In this document: piece after piece, positions 31,801 to 44,216 of the stretch
How positions within the stretch are numbered: the stretch's first letter is position 1
How the letters are laid out: every line of letters starts with the position of its first letter
Assembly (NCBI GenBank): GCA_028829895.1
Contig: CM054177.1
Location: 79,901,163 to 79,965,162, forward strand
Source of the DNA: Sinotaia quadrata
Lineage: Eukaryota; Mollusca; Gastropoda; Architaenioglossa; Viviparidae
Reading direction: 5' to 3'
Length of the DNA: 64,000 nucleotides
Translations under genes and position numbers: made by a program
The notes under the pieces: model-generated
Databases searched by the model: none
Told to the model about the DNA's origin: nothing
What the model saw: only the letters and a program-made list of their open reading frames with translations

Positions 31801-32791
31801 TATAAAGTTATAAAGACAATACTTACAATATTGCATAGCTAAAACGATACGATATAATTACATATAAATAAATAGTATTACATCGTAATCCTTTTTGCGT
31901 AACAGGAAATATCACATTGCAAAAATATATAAAACACAATGCTTCGATCTTTGCAAACACGAAATATCACGTTATAAAATATCCAATTTTTCAAACAAGC
32001 ATTTATTAACTGAATTTCTGTTTTCAGGAAAATATTCAAATGCCTGTTGACTAGTTTCCACTTTCAGAATTTACTCTATCTAATTAGATCAGAAGAAAGA
32101 GAGTTTGTTTTTAATTATAAATATTTGGTTTAAATTCATCTTTCGTGATGAATTATGTTTGTTAGTAAAATAAGGGACATAACTCATGCAATTTCCATGC
32201 GGCTTCTTGAGACTGAATGAAATTTATGAAAGGAATGTGCGAGTGAGAGGGGAAGCTATCTTTGACCCTACACGGCTAACTTGATTCTCGCCCTTGTAAG
32301 GGAATTAGGTGTCACATTCTGGCGTTTCAGAAGCCAGAGCAAAATCCCTTGGGTAGCGGCGCAAGTGTGCTTGTGCGTGTGCACTGCGTGGACTTGTAAC
32401 CACTGCTCACGAATTGGCATTTACGTGGTTAAGTGTCTGTGCCAATCCGTCTATAGTCGAACAGTGTGTAAGGTTGGTTGATCAAGCCTGTCTGACTAGA
32501 ATATCGCCCGATCGCTGTCTGTTTGACTTGTATTTTGTGGGCTTGCGATGCCATGCAGCTTTACCCAACGTCATTGTAGGACAACAGTGCACTTATACAT
32601 ATTCATTAAACTATCCTTCTTTAAAAAGTATTATTATTGCTAGTTTTGTATGCCCTTAAATGAGTATCTGGTAATTAGATAGGAATTTTAAAAAGTCATA
32701 ATAATGCCCAATTAAATTACAAATGAGTAAGAAAAGAAATAATTTTACGTTCATGCTTATGCACAATACCAGTCAAGCAAGCACTAGTTTG
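31801..32791. other. Non-coding sequence without recognised features
   Basis: Mostly AT-rich, with a GC-richer unique patch at 32270-32590. The small open frames there have no recognised family. Confidence 0.4.
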
Positions 32792-33650
<859 letters not shown>

Positions 33651-33654
33651 GTAC

Positions 33655-33802
33655 ATACACACACACACACACACACACATACAAATACGCTATACATATC
33701 TATCTATCTATCTATCTATCTACTTATACAAACACACAAATATATATTGAAAGAATGTGTTTCAAAATATAGCAGTAGTTCAATCCATCCATCCATCCAT
33801 CC

Positions 33803-33866
<64 letters not shown>

Positions 33867-33887
33867 GTCTGTCTGTCTATCTATCTA
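33655..33887. repeat. (CA)n, (TATC)n and compound (CATC)(TATC)(TGTC) microsatellites
   Basis: CA at 33655-33680, TATC at 33697-33721, then CATC followed by TATC and TGTC at 33784-33887. The last run abuts the start of LTR-like copy C. Confidence 0.95.
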
Positions 33888-34740
33888 TGACAGAGCAGAG
33901 TTGTCTGTCCCTATTTTTTAATTAAATATTATATTCTTGTTTAATGTCAGCGTGACTTGATCTTTGGGTACTGTGTTTTTGTAAGTACCAGAGTTAAAAT
34001 AACAACTCTTGAAGAGAATGTGCTAGAACTTGTTGATGTAATCTAAATCGGTCTTATGTGGATGAGTATTTTTAATTATCCAATAGTTAAGATTTACAAA
34101 GAATGAGACCAACCAATGGGCTGAGATCAAAGTTTACCTGCTGAAATAATTCTATTCTCTAATCACTTTGAATTTGGTGTGGCTGAAGTCCGGTCATAAA
34201 AGGCAGCCATTAGCTTAACGGTTTGTTAACCCATTGATTGAAAGAGAATGGACTTAGAAATGTTTTATGCATTTTGCTATTGATATATTATACTTGCGTT
34301 GTATGTAGAGGTGTATTATGTGAGTAGACGATTACTTCTACAGTTGTGAATTATGATGCTTGTATGTAATATGTCACACACATGACATTGTTTCTAGTGA
34401 ATACGTTCATAGACTATCTTGTATGTAATATGTCACACACCTGACATTGTTTCTAGTGAATACGTTCATAGACTATCTTGTATGTAATATGTCACACACC
34501 TGACATTGTTTCTAGTGAATACGTTCATAGACTATCTTGTATGTAATATGTCACACACCTGACATTGTTTCTAGTGAATACGTTCATAGACTATCTTGTA
34601 TCTAGTATGTCACACACATGACATTGTTTCTAGTGAACACGTTCATAGACTATCTTGTATGTAATATGTCACACACCTGACATTGTTTCTAGTGAACACG
34701 TTCATAGAGTATCTTGTATTTATTATGCTGTGTGCGTGTA
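33888..34740 (+). mobile_element. LTR-like repeat family 1, copy C, containing its own tandem expansion
   Basis: It starts TGACAGAGCAGAGTTGTCTG and follows copy E closely through TATCCAATAGTTAAGATTTAC, the CCAATGGGCTGAGATCA block, AAGTCCGGTCATAAAAGGC and ATGCATTTTGCTAT. It reaches the CTTGTATGTAATATGTCACA segment, which is expanded into an array, and then TTTATTATGCTGTGTGC, where it ends. The 3' half is missing. Confidence 0.8.
34359..34735. repeat. 59-bp minisatellite derived from the LTR-like repeat, 6+ copies
   Basis: Units of exactly 59 bases carry CTTGTATGTAATATGTCACA, CACCTGACATTGTTTCTAGT and GAATACGTTCATAGACTAT. Copy E of the parent repeat holds this segment once (CTTGTATATAGTATACTAAA, then CACTTGACATTGTTTCTAGT). 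The array therefore arose inside copy C. Confidence 0.93.
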
Positions 34741-34741
34741 T

Positions 34742-34778
34742 CTCGAATTTTCACTCACAATGTGACTTATAATCAAGC
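34742..34778. mobile_element. Short fragment of the foldback element
   Basis: TCGAATTTTCACTCACAATG followed by TGACTTATAATCAA matches an arm segment of the foldback at 10850-10890 with a few differences. It is wedged between two LTR-like fragments of opposite orientation, showing that the foldback sequence is dispersed. Confidence 0.6.
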
Positions 34779-35150
34779 CTTCCAATAAACATCCACTTTC
34801 TTCTCCAACATAAGTTTATCAATATGCATAAAATGGTTAATAAATTTAAGAATACATTTATTAAATCAACAATCAAATATACATATAACAAGTACAATGA
34901 AAAAGATTACTTGAAATCAACATTTCCTCTAAACGTGTTCGAATAATTTTAATGTCTACAGTCTTATATCCTTAAACGCAATTCAACAATTTAGTGTCAA
35001 TACAAATCATAGGATAGTTCTCATCAGAGAACAGAAATTGAGTTATTAGAGATAAGCAATAATAGTTTTTATGTAACCTTGTATAGATGAAGCCACAATA
35101 GTCCTTTTGCATGTTTTTCATATCAAAGTCACAGGTTTATTGTCCATATC
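34779..35150 (-). mobile_element. LTR-like repeat family 1, 3'-half fragment (copy G)
   Basis: Read on the - strand it matches copies D and F: ATGCAAAAGGACTATTGTGG, TATCTCTAATAACTC, GATTTGTATTGACAC, TTGTTGATTTAATAAA and GAGAAGAAAGTGG. It is opposite in orientation to copy C 40 bases away. Confidence 0.75.
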
Positions 35151-35340
35151 CATTCCACGTGTTTCCTTCACTTTAGGTACTTTGCGTCGTCTAAGGTATG
35201 CTCTATCAGTGTAAGAATAATAGGATATTTGATATATATTGCGTCATTTTAATATTTCAACTATTTCAAATGCATTGAGTCATTTTAGACATAATGCGTC
35301 AACAGAGATTTAATGAGTTGTAAGGTATATTGTTTCGTGT

Positions 35341-35535
35341 TAAGTATTGCAAGCCAGTTTAGTCATGGAGTTAATTTACATAGAATGTGTCAGGTTGTAT
35401 CAATACTTGGCCAGTTTAGTCATGGAGTTAATTTACATAGAATGTGTCAGGTTGTATCAATACCTGGCCAGTTTAGTCATGGAGTTAATTTACATAGAAT
35501 GTGTCAGGTTGCATCAATACCTGGCCAGTTTAGAA
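35341..35535. repeat. 57-bp minisatellite, 3+ copies
   Basis: Units of exactly 57 bases carry GCCAGTTTAGTCATGGAGTT, AATTTACATAGAATGTGTCA and GGTTGTATCAATACCTG. They are nearly identical. Since 57 is a multiple of three, frames stay open across the array. Confidence 0.93.
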
Positions 35536-35699
35536 TACTTTGTCATTTAATTATTTTGTTTGAATCATACTATGCTATTGTAGGTTCAAATTACCGCTGT
35601 TCGTCGATTGTGTTATTTTAATTCATTGTTCTAGTTATGTTATTAATATGCTTCTATTTTGGTACGTTGTGTCATTTTCAGGTATTTAGCGTAATTTTT

Positions 35700-36025
35700 T
35701 TCTTGTATCCATTTAGCATTGTGTCATTATAAGAATATTGTATCCATTTAGCATTGTGTCATTATAAGAATATTGTATCAATTTAGCATTGTGTCATTAT
35801 AAGAATATTGTATCGCTTTAGCATTGTGTCATTATAAGAATATTGTATCAATTTAGCATTGTGTCATTATAAGAATATTGTATCAATTTAGCATTGTGTC
35901 ATTATAAGAATATTGTATCAATTTAGCATTGTGTCATTATAAGAATATTGTATCAATTTAGCATTGTGTCATTATAAGAATATTGTATCAATTTTGCATT
36001 GTGTCATTATAAGAATATTGTATCA
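35700..36025. repeat. 35-bp minisatellite, 9 copies
   Basis: Units of 35 bases carry TATCAATTTAGCATTGTGTC and ATTATAAGAATATTG. Only single-base differences separate the units, so the expansion is recent. The preceding 200 bases have GTGTCATTTT motifs that look like older relatives. Confidence 0.95.
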
Positions 36026-36129
36026 TTTGAAAAATGGTCTGCAATTGCAGGTATTTCATTGTAGCTTAATTGTCATTTCAGTTTCATTGTGCCAGGTTTT
36101 ATATTTTACTTTAGTAATACATTGAGTGT

Positions 36130-36245
36130 TAGTTTTGAGTACTAATTTTAAGTGATACTGAGTACTCACTTTAAGATATACTGTGTCTTGAGTACTCATT
36201 TTAAGTGATACTGCGTCTTGAGTACTCATTTTAAGTGATACTGTG
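36130..36245. repeat. ~31-bp tandem repeat, 3-4 copies
   Basis: Copies share TGAGTACTCATTTTAAGTGA and TACTGYGTCT. The embedded GAGTACTC is a perfect palindrome. Confidence 0.85.
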
Positions 36246-36374
36246 TCCCTTTAGGCAAAAATTGAGTTAATTCAGGTATATCACTGCTTTGATCTAAACA
36301 CCACGCTTGCGTCTGTTGCTTCTTTTGCTTGTTCAGCCCTAACAGTGAACAGAAATCTGTAACAAAATATAGTT

Positions 36375-36376
<2 letters not shown>

Positions 36377-36449
<73 letters not shown>
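36377..36449. repeat. (GT)n microsatellite
   Basis: A pure GT run of about 72 bases. Confidence 0.98.
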
Positions 36450-36451
<2 letters not shown>

Positions 36452-36689
36452 TTGACATATTTAAATATCTCCATCGTGCCAAGCCATCTCTTTGCAGTTT
36501 GCTACAGTTTCTGTTCTGTGACTGATGACACGTCTATTGATTTCATTGTCTTAAACTTAAAGTCACTGCAAGAGAGGACGTGAAATGCTGCCACGGCGCA
36601 GTAGACGCAACGGATGCCGGATGCTGCAGATTTAAGATATCTTTAAGACAGGAATGATGTCCAACGAGCCGATGCTACAGCCCAAATAC

Positions 36690-36890
36690 AGTGCTGACGC
36701 GGCTGACGTCTTTCAGCGCTGTTGTTCAAATACGTACAGACCCGACTACGTCTTACAGCACTGTTGTTCAGGGACCGTACTGACCCGACTACGTCTTACA
36801 ACGCTGTTGTTCAAAGACCGTACTGACGCGAGTGACGTCTTACAACGCTGTTGTTCAAAGACCGTACTGACGCGAGTGACGTGTGCGAAG
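36690..36890. repeat. 44-bp minisatellite, ~5 copies
   Basis: Units carry GACCGTACTGACGCGAGTGA, CGTCTTACAACGCTGTTGTT and CAAA with variants (GACCCGACTACGTC). It is GC-richer than other arrays in the window, with several TGACG/CGTCA motifs. These resemble CRE half-sites, but nothing shows a regulatory role. Confidence 0.88.
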
Positions 36891-37655
36891 TGACGTCACA
36901 GTTCCGAGGTGACATGAATGAGATCGCACGCATCACGACCCAAATACCACTGCGGCTTGAGCCGGAATAGCTCAAATACATTTATGAAAATTCCTGACAT
37001 TGTCAATAACCAAGTACCGTGATGGGATTAATAACAGCTTTTGACATAACAGCTTAGACACCATGCTCACGTGAATGGCTTCTTGCAATGACATGTCAAA
37101 CATCGTGTAGATTTGTGTGTACTTGTCTGACCCTGTACTGAGATAATCTCGTGGGGGCAATTAAAGTGATTAAACAACAAAAACAGACACAAGCAGATTT
37201 TGAGCGCAATTTTTTACATATCGAAGTCACATGACCTGTAACTTACTTTTTTTCACAAGTCGGAGCTACAAAGAAATCGCGGGTACTATCTAAGAACGCT
37301 ATAGGCAAATTACCGATGCGAGTAAGGCATGGAGCGTGAGTGAACTGCCGTAACTGAGAGAGTAAATTTCGACGTCACTGTTGCAATACCCTACTTGGTA
37401 TTTGACGATGCCGCAACATTAATTCAGTTTCTAGTGAGTAGGTGATGTTTCGCAGTCATCCCAAAACAAAAAAAAAAAAAGATTTTTCAAACGTAATTTT
37501 TGAAATATATAATTTCCTTTACTTACATGGCAGCAGGATCTCCTACCTTTCAAAATATTTATGTATCATTAATAATGTTTGATCTTTAAAGGAAGTTTGT
37601 CACGGAAACTAATAAAGTCTTGGATGCTGCAATTGAAATTCTTTGCTGAAATGAA
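36891..37655. other. Non-coding sequence without recognised features
   Basis: Unique sequence. No gene or transposon motif was recognised. Confidence 0.4.
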
Positions 37656-37800
<145 letters not shown>

Positions 37801-38089
37801 TGTGTCTACCTATCTATCTATCTCTCTGTCATTCTACCCAAATTTCACCCACCCCCTAAAATTCCACCCAATATCCACCCTTCCTTCCATCTATTTATTA
37901 AGAATGCTGCGAGAATTCTTGATGGCATTTCTGATGCCGCGATCAGTCAAATTGCTTTTACCGATATCATTTAACTTTTACTGTTCTTATTTAGCAGAGC
38001 TAGGAAAGAAAATTGCTCTGGTCCGCTGGCAAATGAAATTTTAAGTCTAAATATAAATAACACAGGAATGAACCCCCCCCCCGATCAAT

Positions 38090-38090
<1 letters not shown>
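37801..38090. other. Non-coding sequence without recognised features
   Basis: Short unique sequence between two microsatellites, ending in a run of nine C residues. No gene was recognised. Confidence 0.4.

Positions 38091-38093
<3 letters not shown>

Positions 38094-38174
<81 letters not shown>
38094..38174. repeat. (CA)n microsatellite
   Basis: A pure CA run of about 80 bases, with further CA/CG alternation to 38230. Confidence 0.98.
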
Positions 38175-38177
<3 letters not shown>

Positions 38178-39130
38178 GTGAACACATTTATAAAACATAA
38201 TAATACACTTATACACACGCGCGCACATACGCTCATATCCATTCAAGAATAAAACCCACGTACACACGTATTCTTCATCCGTCTCTCTCTCTGATTATAA
38301 AACGAACGTACATGATAATGAAATACATACCTTGACGTACAAAGGCGTTTAATTCCTTGCTATAAAGAACGTGATCACCATAGATCTATAATCTCCTTAT
38401 TCTCCAAATACTGAACTTCTTTCACCACCACTAGTTCATTGTTTGCACCTATTTTACCCGCACATCCTTGGTTTCCGAGGACTTGTGCAATGGACAGTAT
38501 CAATTCTACCCAATCATCGTCGTTGTTGATTGAATATGGTTTCAAAATGCTTTCACCTAGGTTGTCCCCCTCCTTTTCCCCAAGTCTCGTTCTTCACCCT
38601 CAGGGGTCGGGTAGGTAGAAAAGAAGGGGCGTGGAGACTTCTTCTGACAGAGCCAGACAATACGGAAATGAAAGTTGACAGAATTTCTCGCGAATTCCTT
38701 CGCGGGCCTCTAATGAAATTCCTTCCCTCGCTGCTCTGCAATCGATCGAGTGAGACTCGGCTCAGCTCACGTGCTTCCAGCTTTGTCCGGCCTTTGGTGA
38801 TGGGAGGTTTTCCGAAAGGAATTTGCCCACAATACAAGCGGCGTAATAGGTTTTGTATTGCGTCAGGAATTAACCCCGAAATTGCCCGCGTGACAACATC
38901 TCCGACAGTTGCTAAACAGCGTTTGTTTTTTTGATTTCGTCATCAAAGAACATCAACTGCTTTTGAGTGATGGTAACATCACGTCTGTCCCGCGTGTTTG
39001 TAAATTGTGAGCACAAAGGAAAATGTCTGGCAATCGTATAGTCATTGTGATGTTTCTTCCACTTCACAGTGAGTCAAAAGTAGGACAATACGCACAGAAT
39101 TTGCTTAAATTTTATCATTTCTATATCTCC
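38175..39130. other. Unique region with a GC-richer island at 38540-38920
   Basis: The island has non-repetitive frames open on both strands (134 codons on +, starting MNMVSKCFHLG; 94 codons on -). It lacks recognised motifs and clear splice sites. It could be a 5' exon/CpG-type region or simply unique intergenic DNA. Confidence 0.35.
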
Positions 39131-39139
39131 GCATCCACG

Positions 39140-39640
39140 CACATTTATGTCAGCAAATTTAATTTGCCTGAGTGTCAGTTAATGGACCTAATTATTTAGC
39201 ACATTTGAATGAGACTAAACGAGTGTCAGTTAATGGACTTAATTCTTCACATTTAATTTCACAAAGCGAGTGAATCTTAGTGGGCCTCCAGAATATTATT
39301 TGATAAGGCGAGTGGTTTTTTAAAATTGAATTTCATTCATATCAGTTAATTTGACAAACGAGTTTCGTTACTGGGCCTCCATCATATTTTGGTTGACACA
39401 ACTAGTGGATCTCATTCATCAAAGTTGAAAACGCGAGAGTTTGTTAGTAAGCCTAACACATCACATTTACTTTTGACAAAACGAATATTTGTCAGTGAAA
39501 GTAACTCATCACATTTAATTTGACAAATCGAATATTTCATAGTAAGTCTAATTCACATTTAATTTGACAAAAGCGAGTGTTTGTTAATAGGCCAAATTAT
39601 TACATTTAAGTTGACTGAATGTTAGTTTCCAAACTACTGC
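39140..39640. repeat. Degenerate ~55-60 bp tandem repeat (CACATTTAATTTGACAAA)
   Basis: The motifs CACATTTAATTTGACAAA, GCGAGTGTTTGTYAGT and GGCCTAAWTC recur eight or so times with variable spacing and about 20 percent divergence. Confidence 0.7.
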
Positions 39641-40630
39641 ACACAGAGATTATATTTTACGTGTCTTTCTTAACTCTGAGCATTATCAGTGACTACGGAA
39701 AGTGTGAAATCACTTGCCTTTTACTTTGTTGAACTTTCTTTAACTATAGCTTTTATCGACACCCCACCCCACTCCAGTATGAAATCAACTGCAATGTACT
39801 TTGGCAACTCCAACCTTTACCGATGCCAGTGTTTATGGAAGAAAAACAAGAACAACAGTCTAACACGTAAGGTATAAATTAATTCAAACATCATGAATGA
39901 CATTGAAGCAAGAAATAATTTTTGCTCATTGCTCGAACTTGTAACTGCAAACATAGAACTGAAAGAATGATATGCAAGTTTCAAGAGTCAAACACCCGCT
40001 GCTCTAAATAAACTAATTTGGAACATGAAAAAATAATATTGACTTTTTTAAATCTCAAACTTACTGTAGATTTCCTGAGAGGAAAATTAAACCAAACAAG
40101 TCAAAGATCTGGAACCGTCTGAGCAAAACGGTGGGCTGGTTGTTCTGCACCAGGGCACGTGGCTGACAACTCTGTTCAATCATGTCTTGTGGCCAGCGAG
40201 CGGAATAATAAAGTTCCATTTGTAAGACAAAGGTACTTTTCTGCCCTCTTTCCTTACTATTTCCCATCCACGCCTACTTTTTCTCTCTCACTGTCTTTGT
40301 GCACCATCCTCTTGCCGTATTTTGGCGAAATAAACATTTCAATTTTACATTTATCACCAATATCTTTATTCTATCATTGTCCTTTTCCATTTTGTACGCT
40401 CTCGGTTCACCGTTACTTATTTTCTTTCACTTGCCGTCTTCCATCTGTCGCGAAGTCGCCTGTTTTTCGATCTGTTTATCATGATCACTAGCTTTTCTTT
40501 CGCTCTACTGCTTGTTTCCTGGTGTCTTCCTCTATTTCTTCCTTTTAGTCAGTATAATTTCTATTATAGCTTATGTCTTCGTTTCCTACAGCCTTCGAAA
40601 TCTTACACTGTGCTTTCCTTTCATCATTTT
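39641..40630. other. Non-coding sequence without recognised features
   Basis: AT-rich unique sequence, with a CT-rich stretch at 40255-40600 whose open frames are Phe/Leu/Ser-rich and compositional. Confidence 0.4.
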
Positions 40631-40632
40631 GT

Positions 40633-41015
40633 TCTTTCACTGCGTGCTACCATTCATCAGTATGTTCATTTACTGCGTGCTACCATTCATCAGAATGCTC
40701 ATTTACTGCGTGCTACCATTCATCAGAATGCTCATTTACTGCGTGCTACCATTCATCAGTATGTTCATTTACTGCATGCTACCATTCATCAGTATGTTCA
40801 TTCACTGCGTGCTACCATTCATAAGTATGTTCATTTACTGCGTGCTACCATTCATCAGTATGTTCATTTACTGCATGCTACCATTCATCAGTCTGTACAT
40901 TTACTGCATGCTACCATTCATCAGTCTGTACATTTACTGCATGCTACCATTCATCAGTCTGTACATTTACTGCATGCTACCATTCATCAGTATGTTCATT
41001 TACTGCATGCTACCT
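40633..41015. repeat. 33-bp minisatellite, ~12 copies
   Basis: Units of 33 bases carry CATTTACTGCGTGCTACCAT and TCATCAGTATGTT. Variants (CTGCGTG or CTGCATG, CAGTATGTT, CAGAATGCT or CAGTCTGTA) come in blocks, showing local duplication. Because 33 is a multiple of three and the unit has no stop on the + strand, all three + frames stay open, giving spurious 207- and 217-codon frames. Confidence 0.95.
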
Positions 41016-41189
41016 ATAATTGCTGCCACTACCTGCTCTTCAATCACTCTTTTAGTAGTAGGCATGATGCATGGATACAACTATGCACTACATGTGTCCT
41101 CTAGACCCCCCCCCAGCTTATGCATGAATACAGTTACAAATCAATGTGATTTGTCACACACCTGACAGATCATATTCTTATATACGGCT

Positions 41190-41600
41190 CGCCGACATTC
41201 ACACCGAATTATGCTTAGTCGAGTGTAAACAGTTAATAGAATTAAAAGAGAATCTGAAGAATGAACTGTTGACTTTTACTATCTTAACAAAAAGATAGAT
41301 GGAGAAAGGCTGCATGAAACGTAGTACAAAGACAAAAATAATATCCACAGTTGACTCACCAGGCATGCACAAAACTATGTCATTAATACTATAACAGATT
41401 TTAGAGCTGAAAGTTTGCACTCCTAAGTGAGCACAGGTTAACAAGAGTCAATTTACATAATCATGGACTCTCCAAATATCAGTAATGGGTGGATAGATCT
41501 TTGCAAACGTAATCATCAAAAGGATGTCTTCCCAAAAATGATTGAGTGAAGATTGGTGACTGACAGCTTGGTGTATGTTCACACAGATCTGGAACTGTAG
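41190..41600. mobile_element. Dispersed repeat family 2, copy 1
   Basis: Shares a series of blocks in order with 57700-58180: GAATGAACTGKTGACWTTTA, AACAAAGACA-like, GTTCACGATTAAGTG versus CTCCTAAGTGAGCACAGG, ACAAGAGTCAA with TTTACAT, then GACTGACAGCTTGG versus GACCGACAGCATGG. The family has no recognised coding part or termini. Similarity is moderate, so this is an old copy. Confidence 0.45.
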
Positions 41601-42300
41601 TACATAAGCCTTAAACCAGAAGCTGATTGAAAGAAGTCAGAGCCTTTGTGACTACTAATGTAAGAAGCGCTCAGAATATGACACTCCAGCACAAAAGATG
41701 CTATAAACATGCTCAGTCCCACTATCAGTCATGTACATCTCTCACTGTGTACTTTAGTAACTTGCTACACTGTTCTGGTATGCAGAGATTTATAGTGATG
41801 TCCCCATCTGTCACATAATGGCTTATGTAGTCCACTCCCACTTTCCTCTAAAATATAGTCTAAATGCAAACCTACCTTCTAGAATGGTTGACCCTTATTG
41901 CCAGGGCTGGAAGCATATACACTCACTAAATGAACCAATCAGACTGCTGCTCAACCTCTCACAAACTCACTAGAACTCACCTAATATTTATCAGTTGAAT
42001 GCAAGCTGACCACTGAGGCAACATGTATTTTGGCTCCCAGTGTTAATAAGTTATAACCATAGTACTAATTCATATTGCCAGTTACCAACACAGAAGGAAA
42101 GCATCCTCTGTATATATTCTGCCAAAGACTGGCACTTTATCTGACATGTTGAATTTGATGAGCGCTGAGCCATGGAGCAACTCCAGAATGGAACTAATTA
42201 TATTATCTTGATTGTTGCATTAATTGAGTGCGCTGAGCGTTGAATCAATGCCAGAGTAGAGTGACCCATGGGAAAAGAGACACACTTCCATGACCTTGTG
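41601..42300. other. Non-coding sequence without recognised features
   Basis: Unique sequence, possibly continuing family 2. No coding motif was recognised. Confidence 0.35.
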
Positions 42301-42308
42301 CATAACTG

Positions 42309-42374
<66 letters not shown>
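42309..42374. repeat. (CA)n microsatellite
   Basis: A pure CA run of about 64 bases. Confidence 0.98.
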
Positions 42375-42375
<1 letters not shown>

Positions 42376-42379
42376 CACT

Positions 42380-44207
42380 GGGACCCTAGACAAAACGTCA
42401 GGCAACCCTAAGCTAAGTGATTTTAAAACAAACAAGCTGAACAGCTTCAGTCAAGATTCAGTCAAATCCAGTTGAACTATAAGTAATCAAACTTTCAGAG
42501 TTCACTCAGAAACACTTAGTGTTCTCTTATAAACTCATTATTAATTCGTTCACATGAACGAACTGAATAACTACCACTGTGCCATAGGACTCAAATGAAC
42601 TTTCTCTTATATCACATGGTTGTGATTATGAACTATAACCTTTTATAAACACTAATTGTAACTGTTGAGTTATTCGCTCTATGTAACCATGCTGTTTTAT
42701 GTTATTTCTTGTTTAATATATTTAATATTGATATATAGACCACTTGTATTAGCGTGACTCACTTACATGTTATATGTTATAGTCTGCCTGTATTTACTTG
42801 CTATCCTGGCTGTATGTGTCAAGGGATTCGAGCAATCATCTAGAACTATCACTCTTCTATTCTATATTAACTATCTTCTATCTTTCTAACACGTGTAGCC
42901 AGCCAGAAAGTGTGTTTTAGGGATTTGCCTAAGGTTATGGGTGGCCTGGGGTGGTGGAGAATTAACATCTTGCCCATCTCCCTGCAAAACGTCACATCAT
43001 CAAAACAGGTCAAGAATTAATGTCTTATTGATCAGTACAATAAATGAACAATTATTATTAATAAATTAACTTGATAAATAAATCATATCTGTATCCACCT
43101 CATTCTTGGTGGTGTGACAAAAAAGCCAAGGCACTGCCAATACATCATAAAACCTTTATGTGACATGCCTGGTGCGTTAATACTAATTATGTGTTATTAT
43201 TTATGAATTGGTTTATCATTAATAACCGTAATCGCTTATCAGTGATTAACTTTAGGATTCGTTTCCTCTAATATGAATTTCCCACTCACATAATCACTAT
43301 AAGCTTACACACCACAAGTATATAACCTCTATTCGCAGGTGGAATTTCTTACTTAAGGAGTAATCTAAAATAACAACATTGATTAACTTTCATTCAATAC
43401 TCTAGCTCCCGAACCCCCATCCACCCACTAACTACTTCAGATATGCATCAATGCATGCATAAGAAATGTATAACATAAAATAAAGATTTATGATACAATA
43501 AAATCTATTACAACAAATACAAAATAAGATTAGAAACAGTTTGCATATTTAAATGTCCGACATCAGATACTCTAATCTAGATAGTCAATATTCTACAAAT
43601 GTCTGCCTGAGGTACAATCTCTAACCAGAGTTGCAATTTTTCATGTGATCTAGAAATAAGAGGAATTAGAATTAATAGACTGATTGCTTGACCTGTGTCA
43701 TATATACAGCATCATAGAGAAGATATGAAGATGTGTTATCAACAAAGTGCTGATTCCCTGTTCCTAATCCTTGTTTACCTTACAAAGAGGTTTAGAAGGT
43801 CTTTCAAAAAAAAAACAAAAACCGAAGGGAGGGAGGAGATTTGAGGCAACGAAATGGTCAATTTTTCCTCTCGCTGTTTTAATTAAAAATAAAATACCAA
43901 AAATGTTTGAACCAAGTGTGCAGAGCATTGAAAGACGCTGTAGCCTGTCTAATTTTCTAATGTATCATAACTTTATTCCATATACCACTGGCATTTTCCT
44001 CGTTCAGCACCTTTTGTCCATTTTGTTTTCTTCCCTCTATCTCTTTGTATCATGAATTTTTAATACTCCCCACCCCATCATCCCTCGAGCAGCCCTGAGA
44101 TCCAACGGTAAACATGAACGAAATTGTTTTATAAAAGGATTGTAAACTTTTTATTCTTAAACAGTAGAGATCATTGGAGGAAAAACTAGTGAAAAATATA
44201 TTAAGTT
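42380..44207. other. Non-coding sequence; possible very diverged LTR-like piece near 43370-43560
   Basis: Within this stretch, the - strand at 43380-43520 carries AGTGGGTGGATGGGGGTTCG and AATCTTTATTTTA in the same order as LTR-like copies D and F, so it may be an old fragment of family 1. The rest is AT-rich and unassigned. Confidence 0.35.
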
Positions 44208-44216
44208 ACACCAGAG

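Noticed and set aside
31503..31836. Poly-Leu, poly-Ser and poly-Val frames
   Set aside because: They are translations of the CTA/CTG triplet repeat, open in all frames.
36690..36890. Cluster of CRE-like TGACG sites as an enhancer
   Set aside because: The motif is part of the 44-bp tandem unit, so its repetition is explained by the array. Nothing else points to regulation.
40481..41165. Two long + strand open frames (207 and 217 codons) as genes
   Set aside because: They run through the 33-bp array in different frames at once; a real gene would favour one frame.
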